DNA of 64,000 nt from an uncultured Verrucomicrobiota bacterium (GTDB taxonomy: Bacteria > Verrucomicrobiota > Kiritimatiellia > CAIVKH01): NCBI GenBank assembly GCA_937872895.1, contig CALMUP010000035.1, positions 1 through 64,000 of the forward strand, given 5' to 3'. Positions 28,895 through 36,736 of this stretch are shown piece after piece (the stretch's first letter is position 1; each line of letters begins with the position of its first letter). The position numbers and the translations under genes were made by a program. Under the pieces are notes generated by a model, which saw only the letters and a program-made list of their open reading frames with translations, did not search any database and was not told where the DNA came from.

Positions 28895-29131
28895 ATGAAG
28901 CAGAAAGCCGTATTCTACCACGCCGGATGTCCGGTGTGCGTCGCCGCCGAACAACAACTCGCCACCGCCCTCGACCCGGTGCGCTACGCCGTCGAGATCG
29001 TCCATCTCGGCGAACAGAAATCCCGCGTCGCCGAAGCCGAGGCCGCCGGGGTGACCTCCGTGCCCGCCCTGGTGCTGGACGGCGCCCCGTTCCACATCAA
29101 CTTCGGCGCACCGTTGACTGCCCTGAAGTAG
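28895..29131 (+). CDS. Small glutaredoxin/thioredoxin-like protein (CPVC)
   Basis: The 78-residue protein begins MKQKAVFYHAGCPVCVAAEQQLATALDP, a glutaredoxin-like first strand and active-site CxxC. It later has VTSVPALVLDGAPFHINFGAPL, with a cis-proline loop (SVPALV) and a small strand. It is shorter than a standard thioredoxin (about 105 residues). GGAGAAG lies before the ATG. The divergent HxlR regulator is its likely controller. It could reduce disulfides or sense thiols; the substrate is unknown. Confidence 0.82.
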   Translation: MKQKAVFYHAGCPVCVAAEQQLATALDPVRYAVEIVHLGEQKSRVAEAEAAGVTSVPALVLDGAPFHINFGAPLTALK

Positions 29132-29141
29132 CTGCCAGCAG

Positions 29142-29172
29142 CCGCGGCTCCGCCCGGGGGGTGGAGCCGCGG
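29142..29172. terminator. Strong hairpin between convergent genes
   Basis: CCGCGGCTCC (29142-29151) pairs perfectly with GGAGCCGCGG (29163-29172) around an 11-base loop. Only a weak T-rich tail follows (TACCTCT), so intrinsic termination is uncertain. It sits 10 bases after the stop of the redox gene and before the convergent CopD-like gene. Confidence 0.55.
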
Positions 29173-29206
29173 TACCTCTCCCGTGACCACCCAGCGCAGA
29201 CCTCCG

Positions 29207-29716
29207 CTACCACGGTCGGCCGCGTACCAGCATGATCGCGAGGAATACGATCGCCAGGGAAACCACCAGCGTGATCCGGCCCATCCACGAGGCGATCCGC
29301 CGTTGCCGCTCCGCCGCCGCGGGATTGGTTTCGCGCAGCACCCTCAGCCGACTGCCGGACATCAGGTCATGGGCAAGGCTGAGTGCCACAACCGTGGCAA
29401 ACAGGATCAATTTCCACCCCAGGGTCTGGCCGAACGGTGACGACCAGAACGCCGCATCGAGCAGCAGCCCGTGCCCGATCCCGCGCAAGGATAACGCCAC
29501 ATAGCCGGTGACCAGGAGGATGCCGAGGCTGATCCACGCCGCGACCCGGTACCGTTTGCCTACCGTCTGGATCAACTGCGCCATCAACGGCGGATTCTTC
29601 AGCGACCGCAACGCCGGCACCAGCAGCAGCGACATGAACAACAAGCTGCCCGTCCACAGGATCGCGGCGAGGACGTGCAGTGTCGTGACCAGGATGTAGA
29701 GCGTGTGGTGATTCAT
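29207..29716 (-). CDS. CopD-like small membrane protein
   Basis: The 169-residue protein has four membrane segments with an early His/Trp pattern: MNHHTLYILVTTLHVLAAILWTGSLLFMSLLLVPAL, then VAAWISLGILLVTGYVAL, GWKLILFATVVALSLAHDLM and ITLVVSLAIVFLAIMLVRG. The HVLAAILWTGSLLF and GWKLILF stretches are CopD/DUF2269-like. The conserved histidines hint at metal or haem binding. It is the last gene of the P450-NnrS operon (75 bases after nnrS). In other genomes small CopD-like proteins are often near denitrification genes, but its role is not established. Confidence 0.78.
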   Translation of the reverse strand: MNHHTLYILVTTLHVLAAILWTGSLLFMSLLLVPALRSLKNPPLMAQLIQTVGKRYRVAAWISLGILLVTGYVALSLRGIGHGLLLDAAFWSSPFGQTLGWKLILFATVVALSLAHDLMSGSRLRVLRETNPAAAERQRRIASWMGRITLVVSLAIVFLAIMLVRGRPW

Positions 29717-29791
29717 GGCAAACCGCTTTCCTTTGAGTTGGAACGATGAGGTGAAACTTGGCGGAACAGGGGTTCGACTCCGCGCGTCGGA

Positions 29792-30991
29792 TTATCCCGG
29801 CCTTCCATCCGCCCGCGGCTTGAACAACATCGGTCCGTACTGCACCAGGTAGATCGAAAACGCGGCCATCCAGAGCACGGCGGAAATCTTCACGCCGGTG
29901 AGATAGGCTGACGGCGCGATCAGCGGCAAACCGACCCGGGTCAGCGCGGCCAGTGTGATGAGCACGAAGGCGGACACGGTGCCGTGCGGCAGCACGAAGG
30001 CGCGTCCGGTATGCCCGATGGTGACCCGGCACATCATGCCGAGGGTGATCGTGCCGATCGTGCCCACGGTGATCGCATGCCGCGCCAGCAGGGAGTTTCC
30101 GTGGCCCAGTGACCAGGCGGCATGCAGGGCCAGGCCCACGACCAGCCAGCCGTACGCAAGATGCAGCACCCAGGTCAGGGCATCGCTCCAGATCTCCCGG
30201 GTGTACCACCCGCACAAGCGAGCGGCGTGGAGCAAGGCCGCTGCTCCAAACAATCCGGCCCGCAAGCCGGCTGGAACCCCGGCGAGATCCGCCGCCAGCG
30301 CACCGATCAGCATGATCATCGCCGCCAGGTTGAGTGCGGGACGGTTGCGCGTGGACCCCTGCGGATAGCGACCGTGCGTGAAGCCCGGAATGACCCGGCC
30401 GCCCATGATGGCGATCACGACGACCACCAGGGCCAGCATCAGTTCCGTGCCGAGCGCCTGGCCCGCCGCTGTCCGGTACCCGCCGTAGGTCAGGGCATTG
30501 GCCGCGCCCATGCCCAGCAACAGCACCGGAAAGAACAGGTTGCGGACCAAGTGGAAACGCAGCAGGAGCTGGAACAGGTACAGGCCCAGCACCGGGAAGA
30601 AGGCTGCATCCAGCACCAGCATGACGGACGCCGGGACAAAGTTTGGCGCAAAGGTCACCAGCCGTCCGGCCAGCCAAAACAGGAAAAGTGCGGCCAGCTT
30701 CCCGCCTGACGGCATCGTCGCCCCCGTCCAGTTGCCCGGTGCGGTGAGCAGGAAACCGGCGATGACCGCCCCGGCAAAACCAAACAACATTTCCCGGCCA
30801 TGCCATGGCCCCGGCGCGAAATGATTGGTCCACGGCAGGCCATACGCATACAGCAGCAGCCAAACGCCGATCATCACCACCGCCCAGGTGGCCCCGGCAA
30901 AGAAGAAGATACGGAAGCCGAGGTTGAAGATGGCGGGATGGCGGGGGCCTGAGGCCGCGGGCGATGCGACGCGAACGGATGGTTGAATCAT
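29792..30991 (-). CDS. nnrS: NnrS-family haem-copper membrane protein (nitric oxide stress)
   Basis: The 399-residue protein has about twelve helices and the NnrS signature: FNLGFRIFFFAGATWAVVMIGVWLLL, HGREMLFGFAGAVIAGFLLTAPGNWTG, MGGRVIPGFTHGR, LHLAYGWLVVGLALHA, HAITVGTIGTITLGMMCRVTIGHTGR and a TRVGLPL segment. Conserved His in LLTAPGNWT, HAITVG and GHTGR probably bind haem/copper. NnrS helps cells cope with NO. Its ATG overlaps the P450 stop as ATGA and GGAG is just upstream, so the two are coupled. Confidence 0.92.
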   Translation of the reverse strand: MIQPSVRVASPAASGPRHPAIFNLGFRIFFFAGATWAVVMIGVWLLLYAYGLPWTNHFAPGPWHGREMLFGFAGAVIAGFLLTAPGNWTGATMPSGGKLAALFLFWLAGRLVTFAPNFVPASVMLVLDAAFFPVLGLYLFQLLLRFHLVRNLFFPVLLLGMGAANALTYGGYRTAAGQALGTELMLALVVVVIAIMGGRVIPGFTHGRYPQGSTRNRPALNLAAMIMLIGALAADLAGVPAGLRAGLFGAAALLHAARLCGWYTREIWSDALTWVLHLAYGWLVVGLALHAAWSLGHGNSLLARHAITVGTIGTITLGMMCRVTIGHTGRAFVLPHGTVSAFVLITLAALTRVGLPLIAPSAYLTGVKISAVLWMAAFSIYLVQYGPMLFKPRADGRPG

Positions 30992-32121
30992 CGTGGAGCT
31001 CCGTGCGTGGTGATCCATACCCGGGCATAGCCGCCCAGCGGGAAGTCGGCGGGGATGGGAGGTTGTTCGCGAACCGGTGCGAGGTGTTGTGAGCCGTCAA
31101 GCAGGGCTTCCACGAGCACGTGCAGCCCGTGCCGGGCGAGCGGGGCGCCGGGGCAGGCATGGATGCCGCTGCCGTAGAGCAGGCTATCGTTCAGGTTGCG
31201 GTCCCAGCGGAAGATAAGGGGGTCGTGGAAGATACGCGGATCCCGGTTGCCCGACGGCCAATGGATGGTGACGGGTTGGTTGGCCGGAATACAGGTTTCC
31301 CCGAATTGCACGGGGCAGGTGGTCTTGCGCCGGTTGGTAAGCAGCGGCCCCTGGATGCGCAGGATTTCCTCGATGGCGTAGGGGATGCGCACCGGTTCGT
31401 AGCGCAGGGTGGCTTGAAGGTCGGCATGGGTGGCGAGGAAATGGGCGAGGATACCGACCGAGGCGGAGATCGTGCCGACCTCACCGGCCGTCCAGTTACG
31501 CAGGATGCTGACGATCTCCTCGTCCCGCAAGCCGCGCCCGTGCACCCGTTCGTGCATCAGGCGAGTGGTGAGGTCGGTATCCGGTCCAGCTAATGTATCG
31601 CGCCGGACCTGCAACTGCCCTTTGATTAAGTCCTCGAACCGTCGGGCGTTCTCCGCCAGAGCGGCCCGGTCGAGGTCGCGGATGGCCCGCACGTTGACGG
31701 TCGCCCAGTGGTGCAGGGCTTGCTCCATGGATGCCGGCCAACCGAGGAAGCGACACTGAACCCGCGTGGCGAACGGAAAGCCGAGCGAGGCTTGCACCTC
31801 GATGGCGCTGTCCGTGGCAACCGCATCACGGACCAGGTCCGCAGCGATGGCGCGGCATACCGGCGCAAAGGCTGCCATCCGTTCCCGGTCAAAATAGGGC
31901 TCGATCATGTTCCGGTAGGGGGTGTGTTCCGGAGGATCCATCCCGTTCGGCACGGAACGGTGCACGGATACCTGGTTGCTGAAGGATGCATGATCCTGGC
32001 TGGCTCGCGTGATGTCGGCATGCCGGGTCACCCCCCAGCCCAACCGCCTGTCGCGGGTCAACGGACACCGCTCGCGGTTCCGGTCCCAGACCCGGTAGTG
32101 ATCCATAGGTGCGTCGTGCAT
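30988..32121 (-). CDS. Cytochrome P450, translationally coupled to nnrS
   Basis: The 377-residue soluble P450 has the I-helix region NWTAGEVGTISASVG (about 209-223), ExxR as E252-R255 in EEILRIQGP, and the haem loop YGSGIHACPGAPLAR with ligand Cys323. Length is slightly short of the usual 400, with the N-terminus compact and no membrane anchor. The stop overlaps the nnrS start (ATGA). Lying with NnrS opposite an Rrf2/NsrR-type regulator and NirK, it may act on NO or an NO-derived substrate, as fungal P450nor does, but ordinary hydroxylation cannot be excluded. No ferredoxin partner is adjacent. The start is uncertain: Met codons at 32121 and 32106. Confidence 0.88.
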   Translation of the reverse strand: MHDAPMDHYRVWDRNRERCPLTRDRRLGWGVTRHADITRASQDHASFSNQVSVHRSVPNGMDPPEHTPYRNMIEPYFDRERMAAFAPVCRAIAADLVRDAVATDSAIEVQASLGFPFATRVQCRFLGWPASMEQALHHWATVNVRAIRDLDRAALAENARRFEDLIKGQLQVRRDTLAGPDTDLTTRLMHERVHGRGLRDEEIVSILRNWTAGEVGTISASVGILAHFLATHADLQATLRYEPVRIPYAIEEILRIQGPLLTNRRKTTCPVQFGETCIPANQPVTIHWPSGNRDPRIFHDPLIFRWDRNLNDSLLYGSGIHACPGAPLARHGLHVLVEALLDGSQHLAPVREQPPIPADFPLGGYARVWITTHGAPR

Positions 32122-32235
32122 GAAAAAAACATAGACGGACGAGGGTGTGCGCGGCAAGAAATAAGACAAGAAAAGCTTAAATAGGGGCGAGGGTTCCCGT
32201 GCGGCTCGGGGTGCGTAAAATTTCAACGGAATAGG

Positions 32236-32264
32236 TTGACAGGCCGGATGTGTACGGGTTATTT
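32236..32264 (+). promoter_or_regulatory. Promoter of the Rrf2-family regulator gene
   Basis: TTGACA (32236-32241), a 17-base spacer and TTATTT (32259-32264) give a good sigma-70-type promoter ending 26 bases before the ATG. The spacer contains GATGTGTA (32247-32254), which resembles the left half of the palindrome upstream of nirK (GACGTGTA), so autoregulation by the Rrf2 protein is possible. Inference from similarity only. Confidence 0.55.
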
Positions 32265-32290
32265 AAGACAACAGACTCTTTATATCCGCC

Positions 32291-32725
32291 ATGTCCCTGA
32301 TCTCGAAAAGTTGTGAATACGGATTGCGTGCCACGTTGTATATCGCGGCCCGGCGAGGCGATGACTATGTGTCGATCCGCGATATTTCGCGGGACCTGGA
32401 CATCTCGTTCCACTTCCTGACCAAGATCCTCCAGAAGCTGACCCAACACGGCATCCTCAAATCCTACCGGGGTCCTTCCGGCGGGGTGGCCCTGGCGCGT
32501 CCGGTGAAATCCGTGTCCTTGCTGGATGTGGTTCAGGCGATCGAGGACCGGGAACTCTTTACATCCTGCGTGCTCGGCCTGAACGAGTGTGGTGAAAAGA
32601 CCCCCTGCCCGTTGCATGCCCAGTGGGCGCAGGAGCGGGCGAGGATCCAGCGCATGTTCCGCGGTACCACCCTCGACAAGCTGGCTAAACCGATTGCCGA
32701 GGGCACGTTGCGGCTGGCGAACTGA
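32291..32725 (+). CDS. Rrf2-family transcriptional regulator, NsrR-type (Fe-S)
   Basis: The 144-residue protein is a winged-helix Rrf2 member: SKSCEYGLRATLYIAARRG, VSIRDISRDLDISFHFLTKILQKLTQHGILKSYRGPSGGVALARPVKSVSLLDVVQAIE. Three cysteines C93-x6-C100-x5-C106 in SCVLGLNECGEKTPC match the Fe-S cluster ligands of NsrR/IscR. NsrR proteins sense NO through this cluster and repress NO-detoxification genes. The gene is flanked by a P450-NnrS operon on one side and nirK on the other, and a fitting palindrome lies before nirK, so NO sensing is the best guess. IscR-type roles are less likely because no isc genes are present. Confidence 0.9.
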   Translation: MSLISKSCEYGLRATLYIAARRGDDYVSIRDISRDLDISFHFLTKILQKLTQHGILKSYRGPSGGVALARPVKSVSLLDVVQAIEDRELFTSCVLGLNECGEKTPCPLHAQWAQERARIQRMFRGTTLDKLAKPIAEGTLRLAN

Positions 32726-32745
32726 TTTTTTTACCCCAATAGAAG

Positions 32746-32768
32746 ACGTGTAACTCTTAAATACACGT
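32746..32768 (+). promoter_or_regulatory. Palindromic operator upstream of nirK (NsrR-like)
   Basis: ACGTGTA-N9-TACACGT is a perfect 7+7 inverted repeat with an A+T-rich core (ACTCTTAAA). Its wording, TGTAA...TTAAATACA, resembles the known NsrR box (AAGATGY...). It ends 15 bases before the ATG of nirK and lies 20 bases after the regulator stop. Likely the operator through which the adjacent Rrf2 protein controls nirK. FNR/CRP-type sites (TTGAT-N4-ATCAA) do not match it. Confidence 0.65.
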
Positions 32769-32783
32769 GGATGGAGGTTCCGT

Positions 32784-34220
32784 ATGAAAAAGCAGGCAGG
32801 TTGGATGGTGATGGTTGCATTGGCGGGTGGACTGGTGGTGGCTGATGACATGACGGCGTGGCCGCGGGTAACCGCAGAGCTGGGGTTTGCCCCGAACGTA
32901 CCGCCACCGATCACCCGTCGCGAACCTGCGGTGGTGAAGGTGGATCTGGAGGTGCGCGAACTGGAAGGGCGTCTGGCCGACGGTGTGACCTACACCTTCT
33001 GGACCTTCGGCGGCACCGTGCCCGGACCGATGATCCGGGTGCGTGAAGGCGATGTGGTGGAATTCAGCCTGCACAATCACCCGTCCAGCAAGCTACCCCA
33101 TAACATCGACCTCCATGCGGTAACCGGTCCGGGGGGCGGGGCGGCAGCTTCATTCACTGCGCCCGGACACAGTTCGACCTTCTCGTTCAAGGCGATCAAC
33201 CGCGGCCTGTACGTTTATCATTGTGCCACCGCACCGGTCGGTATGCACATCGCCAACGGTATGTACGGTTGCATTCTGGTCGAGCCGGCCGACGGGCTTC
33301 CCCCGGTGGACCGCGAATACTATGTGGTGCAAAGCGAGTTCTACACCACTGGTCGCTACGGCGAGCAGGGACACCAGCCGTTCTCGATGGAAAAAGCGCT
33401 GGATGAAAAGCCGGATTACGTGGTATTCAACGGATCGGTCGGATCGATGGTCGGCGATCGTGCGATCAAGGCGAATGTCGGCGAAACCGTGCGCCTGTTT
33501 GTCGGGAACGGTGGACCAAACCTGATCTCCTCGTTTCATGTGATCGGCGAGATCTTCGACCAGGTCCATGTGGAGGGTGGCGACCTGCGCAACCAGAACG
33601 TGCAGACCACGCTGGTGCCGGCCGGGGGCTCGGCCATCGTCGAATTCAAGGTGGAAGTGCCCGGGACGCTGGTGCTGGTGGACCACTCGATTTTCCGCAC
33701 CTTCAACAAGGGATCGCTCGGCATGATGAAGGTCGAAGGACCCGAGGACCTGGTCATCTACTCCGGAAAACAGCGTGATGACATCTACCAGCCGGAAGGC
33801 CAGGCCACCGTGACCACGCCGGCGGCACCCGCCCCGGAACGCGAGCTGACCAAGGAGGAGCGGATCGAGGCGGGCAAGATCGTGTACAACCAGACCTGCT
33901 TCGCCTGCCACCAGGCGAATGGTCAGGGACTGCCCGGCGTGTTCCCGCCCCTGGCCAAGGCCGACTACCTGATGGCCGACGCCAAACGGGCGATCAACAT
34001 CGTCATCGGCGGGTTGCAGGGCGAGATCGAGGTAAACCATGTCACATACAACCAGGTCATGACGCCGCAGAGCCTGACCGATGATCAGGTCGCAAATGTA
34101 TTGACGTTTGTCATGAACTCGTGGGGCAATGAACACGAAGCCATCGCGCCGGCGGATGTCGCTGCGGTGCGTGCCGAGATCGAGGCCGGTGGTGGGGTTG
34201 GCGAAGTCGGAGGCCACTGA
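32784..34220 (+). CDS. nirK: Copper-containing nitrite reductase NirK fused to cytochrome c
   Basis: The 478-residue protein has a signal peptide ([20 protein letters not shown]) and two cupredoxin domains with all copper ligands visible. Type 1: His106, Cys147, His155, Met160 in LPHNIDLHA and [16 protein letters not shown]. Type 2: His111, His146 and His301 in LVDHSIFR. Catalytic Asp109 and His252 ([13 protein letters not shown]) are present. A linker rich in Pro/Ala and a C-terminal cytochrome c (CFACH, residues 372-376) follow. The fused haem supplies electrons to the type 1 copper. It reduces nitrite to NO in the periplasm. GGAGG precedes the ATG. Confidence 0.96.
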   Translation: MKKQAGWMVMVALAGGLVVADDMTAWPRVTAELGFAPNVPPPITRREPAVVKVDLEVRELEGRLADGVTYTFWTFGGTVPGPMIRVREGDVVEFSLHNHPSSKLPHNIDLHAVTGPGGGAAASFTAPGHSSTFSFKAINRGLYVYHCATAPVGMHIANGMYGCILVEPADGLPPVDREYYVVQSEFYTTGRYGEQGHQPFSMEKALDEKPDYVVFNGSVGSMVGDRAIKANVGETVRLFVGNGGPNLISSFHVIGEIFDQVHVEGGDLRNQNVQTTLVPAGGSAIVEFKVEVPGTLVLVDHSIFRTFNKGSLGMMKVEGPEDLVIYSGKQRDDIYQPEGQATVTTPAAPAPERELTKEERIEAGKIVYNQTCFACHQANGQGLPGVFPPLAKADYLMADAKRAINIVIGGLQGEIEVNHVTYNQVMTPQSLTDDQVANVLTFVMNSWGNEHEAIAPADVAAVRAEIEAGGGVGEVGGH

Positions 34221-34222
34221 GC

Positions 34223-34975
34223 ATGCGGGAAAACCGGTCATGGTGGTTGATGGCGCTTGGATGCCTCGTCGTCGGAGGTGCATTCGCCGACGAGGCCGCC
34301 ATGGTCACCGTGCCGGCCGGGGTCTTTACCAATTTGTACCGCGACCAGGGCGTCGTGGAGGTGGCCGCGTTCGCGATGGATGAGCGTCCGGTCACGAATG
34401 CCGAATACCTGGAGTTTGTGACCGAACATCCGGCGTGGCAACGGTCCCGGATCAAGCGGTTGTTTGCCGACACGTCATACCTCGCACAGTGGCAGGATGA
34501 CCTCGAACTCGGCCCGGATGCGCCGCCGGACAGCCCGGTGGTCCGGGTGTCCTGGTTTGCCGCCCGTGCCTTTGCCGAAGCGCAGGGCAAACGGTTGCCG
34601 ACCCTTGCGGAGTGGGAACTGGCCGCCCAGCCCGACCAGTCCAACAACGTGACCCGGATCCTGGCCTGGTATGCCAAGCCGGTGCGTGGCGCCCTGCCGC
34701 CGGTGCGCAGCACATTCCGTAATACGCTCGGATTGTGGGACCTGCACGGCCTTGTCTGGGAGTGGGTCGATGATTTCAACACCGCGCTGGTGACCGGTGA
34801 GTCGCGGGCTGATGCCGGGTTGGAACGCGACTTGTTCTGCGGCAGTGGCGCGCTCGGTGCCTCGTCGTTCGAGGATTATGCCGCCTTCATGCGCTACGCG
34901 TTCCGCAGCAGCCTGCAAGCCCGCTATACCGTGCCCAACCTGGGTTTCCGCTGCGCAAGGAGTCTCGATCGATGA
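34223..34975 (+). CDS. nirV: NirV-like SUMF1-fold protein of the nirK cluster
   Basis: The 250-residue protein has a signal peptide (SWWLMALGCLVVGGAFA) and a SUMF1/FGE fold: MVTVPAGVF, MDERPVTNAEYLEFV, VRVSWFAARAFAEAQGKRLPTLAEWELAA, LGLWDLHGLVWEWVDDFN and NLGFRCARS. Genes for such proteins, called nirV, sit next to nirK in several denitrifiers (Rhodobacter), where the role is unresolved. Only two bases separate it from nirK, and its stop overlaps the next start as ATGA. The catalytic cysteines of true FGE are not obvious; the two near LFCGS and FRCAR are in non-canonical places. Confidence 0.85.
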   Translation: MRENRSWWLMALGCLVVGGAFADEAAMVTVPAGVFTNLYRDQGVVEVAAFAMDERPVTNAEYLEFVTEHPAWQRSRIKRLFADTSYLAQWQDDLELGPDAPPDSPVVRVSWFAARAFAEAQGKRLPTLAEWELAAQPDQSNNVTRILAWYAKPVRGALPPVRSTFRNTLGLWDLHGLVWEWVDDFNTALVTGESRADAGLERDLFCGSGALGASSFEDYAAFMRYAFRSSLQARYTVPNLGFRCARSLDR

Positions 34976-35586
34976 AAAAGCTGCTCTGTGTTTTCCTGAT
35001 GCTCCCGTTCCTGGTGCTGGCCGCCGACGAGGAGGAGATCTCCCTGTTTGATCTTGATGCCACCTGGCGGAACCAGCGTGACGAAGCGGTAACCTGGGCG
35101 GGCCTTGCCGGCCGCCCCATGATCTTATGCATGTTCTTTTCGCATTGCGGTTATGCTTGTCCGCGCATCACTGCCGATATGCAAGCCATCGCCGAACAGC
35201 TGGGCACCGAGACGGCCTGTCGCGTGCACTTCGTCATGGCTTCGTTCGATGCGGAGCGCGATACCCCGGCGATGCTGGCCACCTTTGCCGAATCGAAAGG
35301 CATCGATGCGGCCTGGCATCTGCTGCATGGCGATGAAGCCACGGTGCGCGAACTGGCCGCTGCGCTGGGCATCCGTTACCGCCGCGAACCGGACGGCAAC
35401 ATCGCCCATTCCAACCTGATCATCCTGCTGGATGCAGGCGGTCAGGTGGCGTACCGGCACGAGGGACTGGGTGGTGATCTTGATCCGCTGGTGGCCGCCG
35501 TCCATATCCTTTTTCCCGAAGTAACGCCTCCGCTCAACCAGGGTGGGGGAATCCCCGAGCCGGGAATCGGGTCGTCACGCGAATGA
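34972..35586 (+). CDS. SCO1/SenC-family protein of the nitrite-reductase cluster
   Basis: The 204-residue protein has a signal peptide (MKKLLCVFLMLPFLVLA) and a thioredoxin-like SCO fold: LAGRPMILCMFFSHCGYACPRITADM with the copper-binding CGYAC pair (Cys-x3-Cys), and a distal His in NIAHSNLIILLDAGGQV. It overlaps nirV by ATGA. It may insert copper into NirK, or act as a thiol reductase. It is distinct from the membrane-anchored SCO encoded at 21940. Confidence 0.9.
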   Translation: MKKLLCVFLMLPFLVLAADEEEISLFDLDATWRNQRDEAVTWAGLAGRPMILCMFFSHCGYACPRITADMQAIAEQLGTETACRVHFVMASFDAERDTPAMLATFAESKGIDAAWHLLHGDEATVRELAAALGIRYRREPDGNIAHSNLIILLDAGGQVAYRHEGLGGDLDPLVAAVHILFPEVTPPLNQGGGIPEPGIGSSRE

Positions 35587-35609
35587 ACGCAACCTAGGAT
35601 GGAACTGAC

Positions 35610-36686
35610 ATGAAACGCGACCTGGACTTTACCCAAGCCCCGCTGCTGCTGATCTGGGAAGTGACGCGCTCGTGCGAGCTGGCCTGCCGCCATTGCCGGG
35701 CTTCCGCGGAAAACCGCCGCGATCCGCGTGAGCTTTCCACGGCGGAAGGGTTCCGGTTGATTGATGACGTGGCGAAGATGGGCACGCCGTTGATCATCTT
35801 CACCGGCGGTGATCCGTTCCAGCGCGAGGACCTCGAGGACCTCGTCCGTTATGCCCGCGGTGCCGGTTTGCGGGTGGGTACGATCCCCGCGACGACCGAC
35901 CGGCTGACCCGCGAGCGGTTGGTGTCGATCAAGGAGGCGGGCATCCACCAGATCGCTATCAGCATCGACGGTGCCACCGCGGCCGAGCACGATGATTTTC
36001 GCCGCGTCGAAGGCTCGTTCGCCAAGGCGATGCAAGGCGCAGCCTGGGCGCGCGAACTGGGCATCCCGCTCCAGACCAACACGGTGTTCGGCGCCTGGAA
36101 CCTCGACCGGTTCGATGCCATCGCGAACCTCGTGGAAAGCCTCGGCATCGTCTTCTGGGAGGTTTTCCTGCTCGTCCCGACCGGCCGCGGCTCCGCGCTG
36201 GAAGGTTGCTCCGCCGACCAGATCGAGGAACTCTACGGCAGGATCCACGCCCTGTCCAAGCGGGTGAACTTCATCATCAAGATCACCGAAGGCCAGACCT
36301 ACCGCCGTTTCGTCGCCCGGCAGGAGGGTGACACGGACCAGGCCGCCATCGGCAAGTGTTTCTTCTCGAAGAAGGTGGTGCACGCCGGCAACGGATTCTG
36401 TTTCGTGGATCACCTCGGGAATGTCTGCCCCAGCGGATTCCTTCCGATGGAATGCGGCAATGTCCGCGATACCTCGGTGATCGATATCTACCGCGAACAC
36501 CCGGTCTTCCGGCAATTGAAAGACCCCTCGCGCCTGAAAGGCAAGTGCGCCTCCTGCGAGTTCCTCGCAGTGTGTGGCGGCGGATCGCGGGCCCGCGCCT
36601 TCGCGCTGACCGGCGACCTTGATGCCTCCGATCCGACCTGCGCCTATGTTCCGCGGGTGCTGGCAAGCCAATCCGTCCTCGTTTGA
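35610..36686 (+). CDS. Radical SAM/SPASM-domain protein (TIGR04053/AhbD-like)
   Basis: The 358-residue protein has the radical SAM CxxxCxxC set Cys22, Cys26, Cys29 in TRSCELACRHCRASAENRRDPRELSTAEG, the IIFTGGDPFQREDL segment, ISIDGATAAEHDDFRRV, and a C-terminal SPASM-type cluster: CPSGF, CGNVRD, KGKCASCEFLAVCGGGSRARAFA. This resembles the AhbD/NirJ haem-modifying group and the TIGR04053 family. Haem d1 is not needed because the nitrite reductase here is copper-based, so its substrate is open. Monocistronic start with TAGGATGGAAC upstream, 23 bases after the SCO gene. Confidence 0.85.
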   Translation: MKRDLDFTQAPLLLIWEVTRSCELACRHCRASAENRRDPRELSTAEGFRLIDDVAKMGTPLIIFTGGDPFQREDLEDLVRYARGAGLRVGTIPATTDRLTRERLVSIKEAGIHQIAISIDGATAAEHDDFRRVEGSFAKAMQGAAWARELGIPLQTNTVFGAWNLDRFDAIANLVESLGIVFWEVFLLVPTGRGSALEGCSADQIEELYGRIHALSKRVNFIIKITEGQTYRRFVARQEGDTDQAAIGKCFFSKKVVHAGNGFCFVDHLGNVCPSGFLPMECGNVRDTSVIDIYREHPVFRQLKDPSRLKGKCASCEFLAVCGGGSRARAFALTGDLDASDPTCAYVPRVLASQSVLV

Positions 36687-36736
36687 TTCCATCGTTCCGT
36701 TGCCGTGGTGTCCGCCTACCCTGAAGGAGTCATGAC

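Noticed and set aside
35610-36686. NirJ and haem d1 biosynthesis
   Set aside because: No nirS or other nirDFGHL-type genes are in the window and the nitrite reductase is NirK, so haem d1 is not implied.
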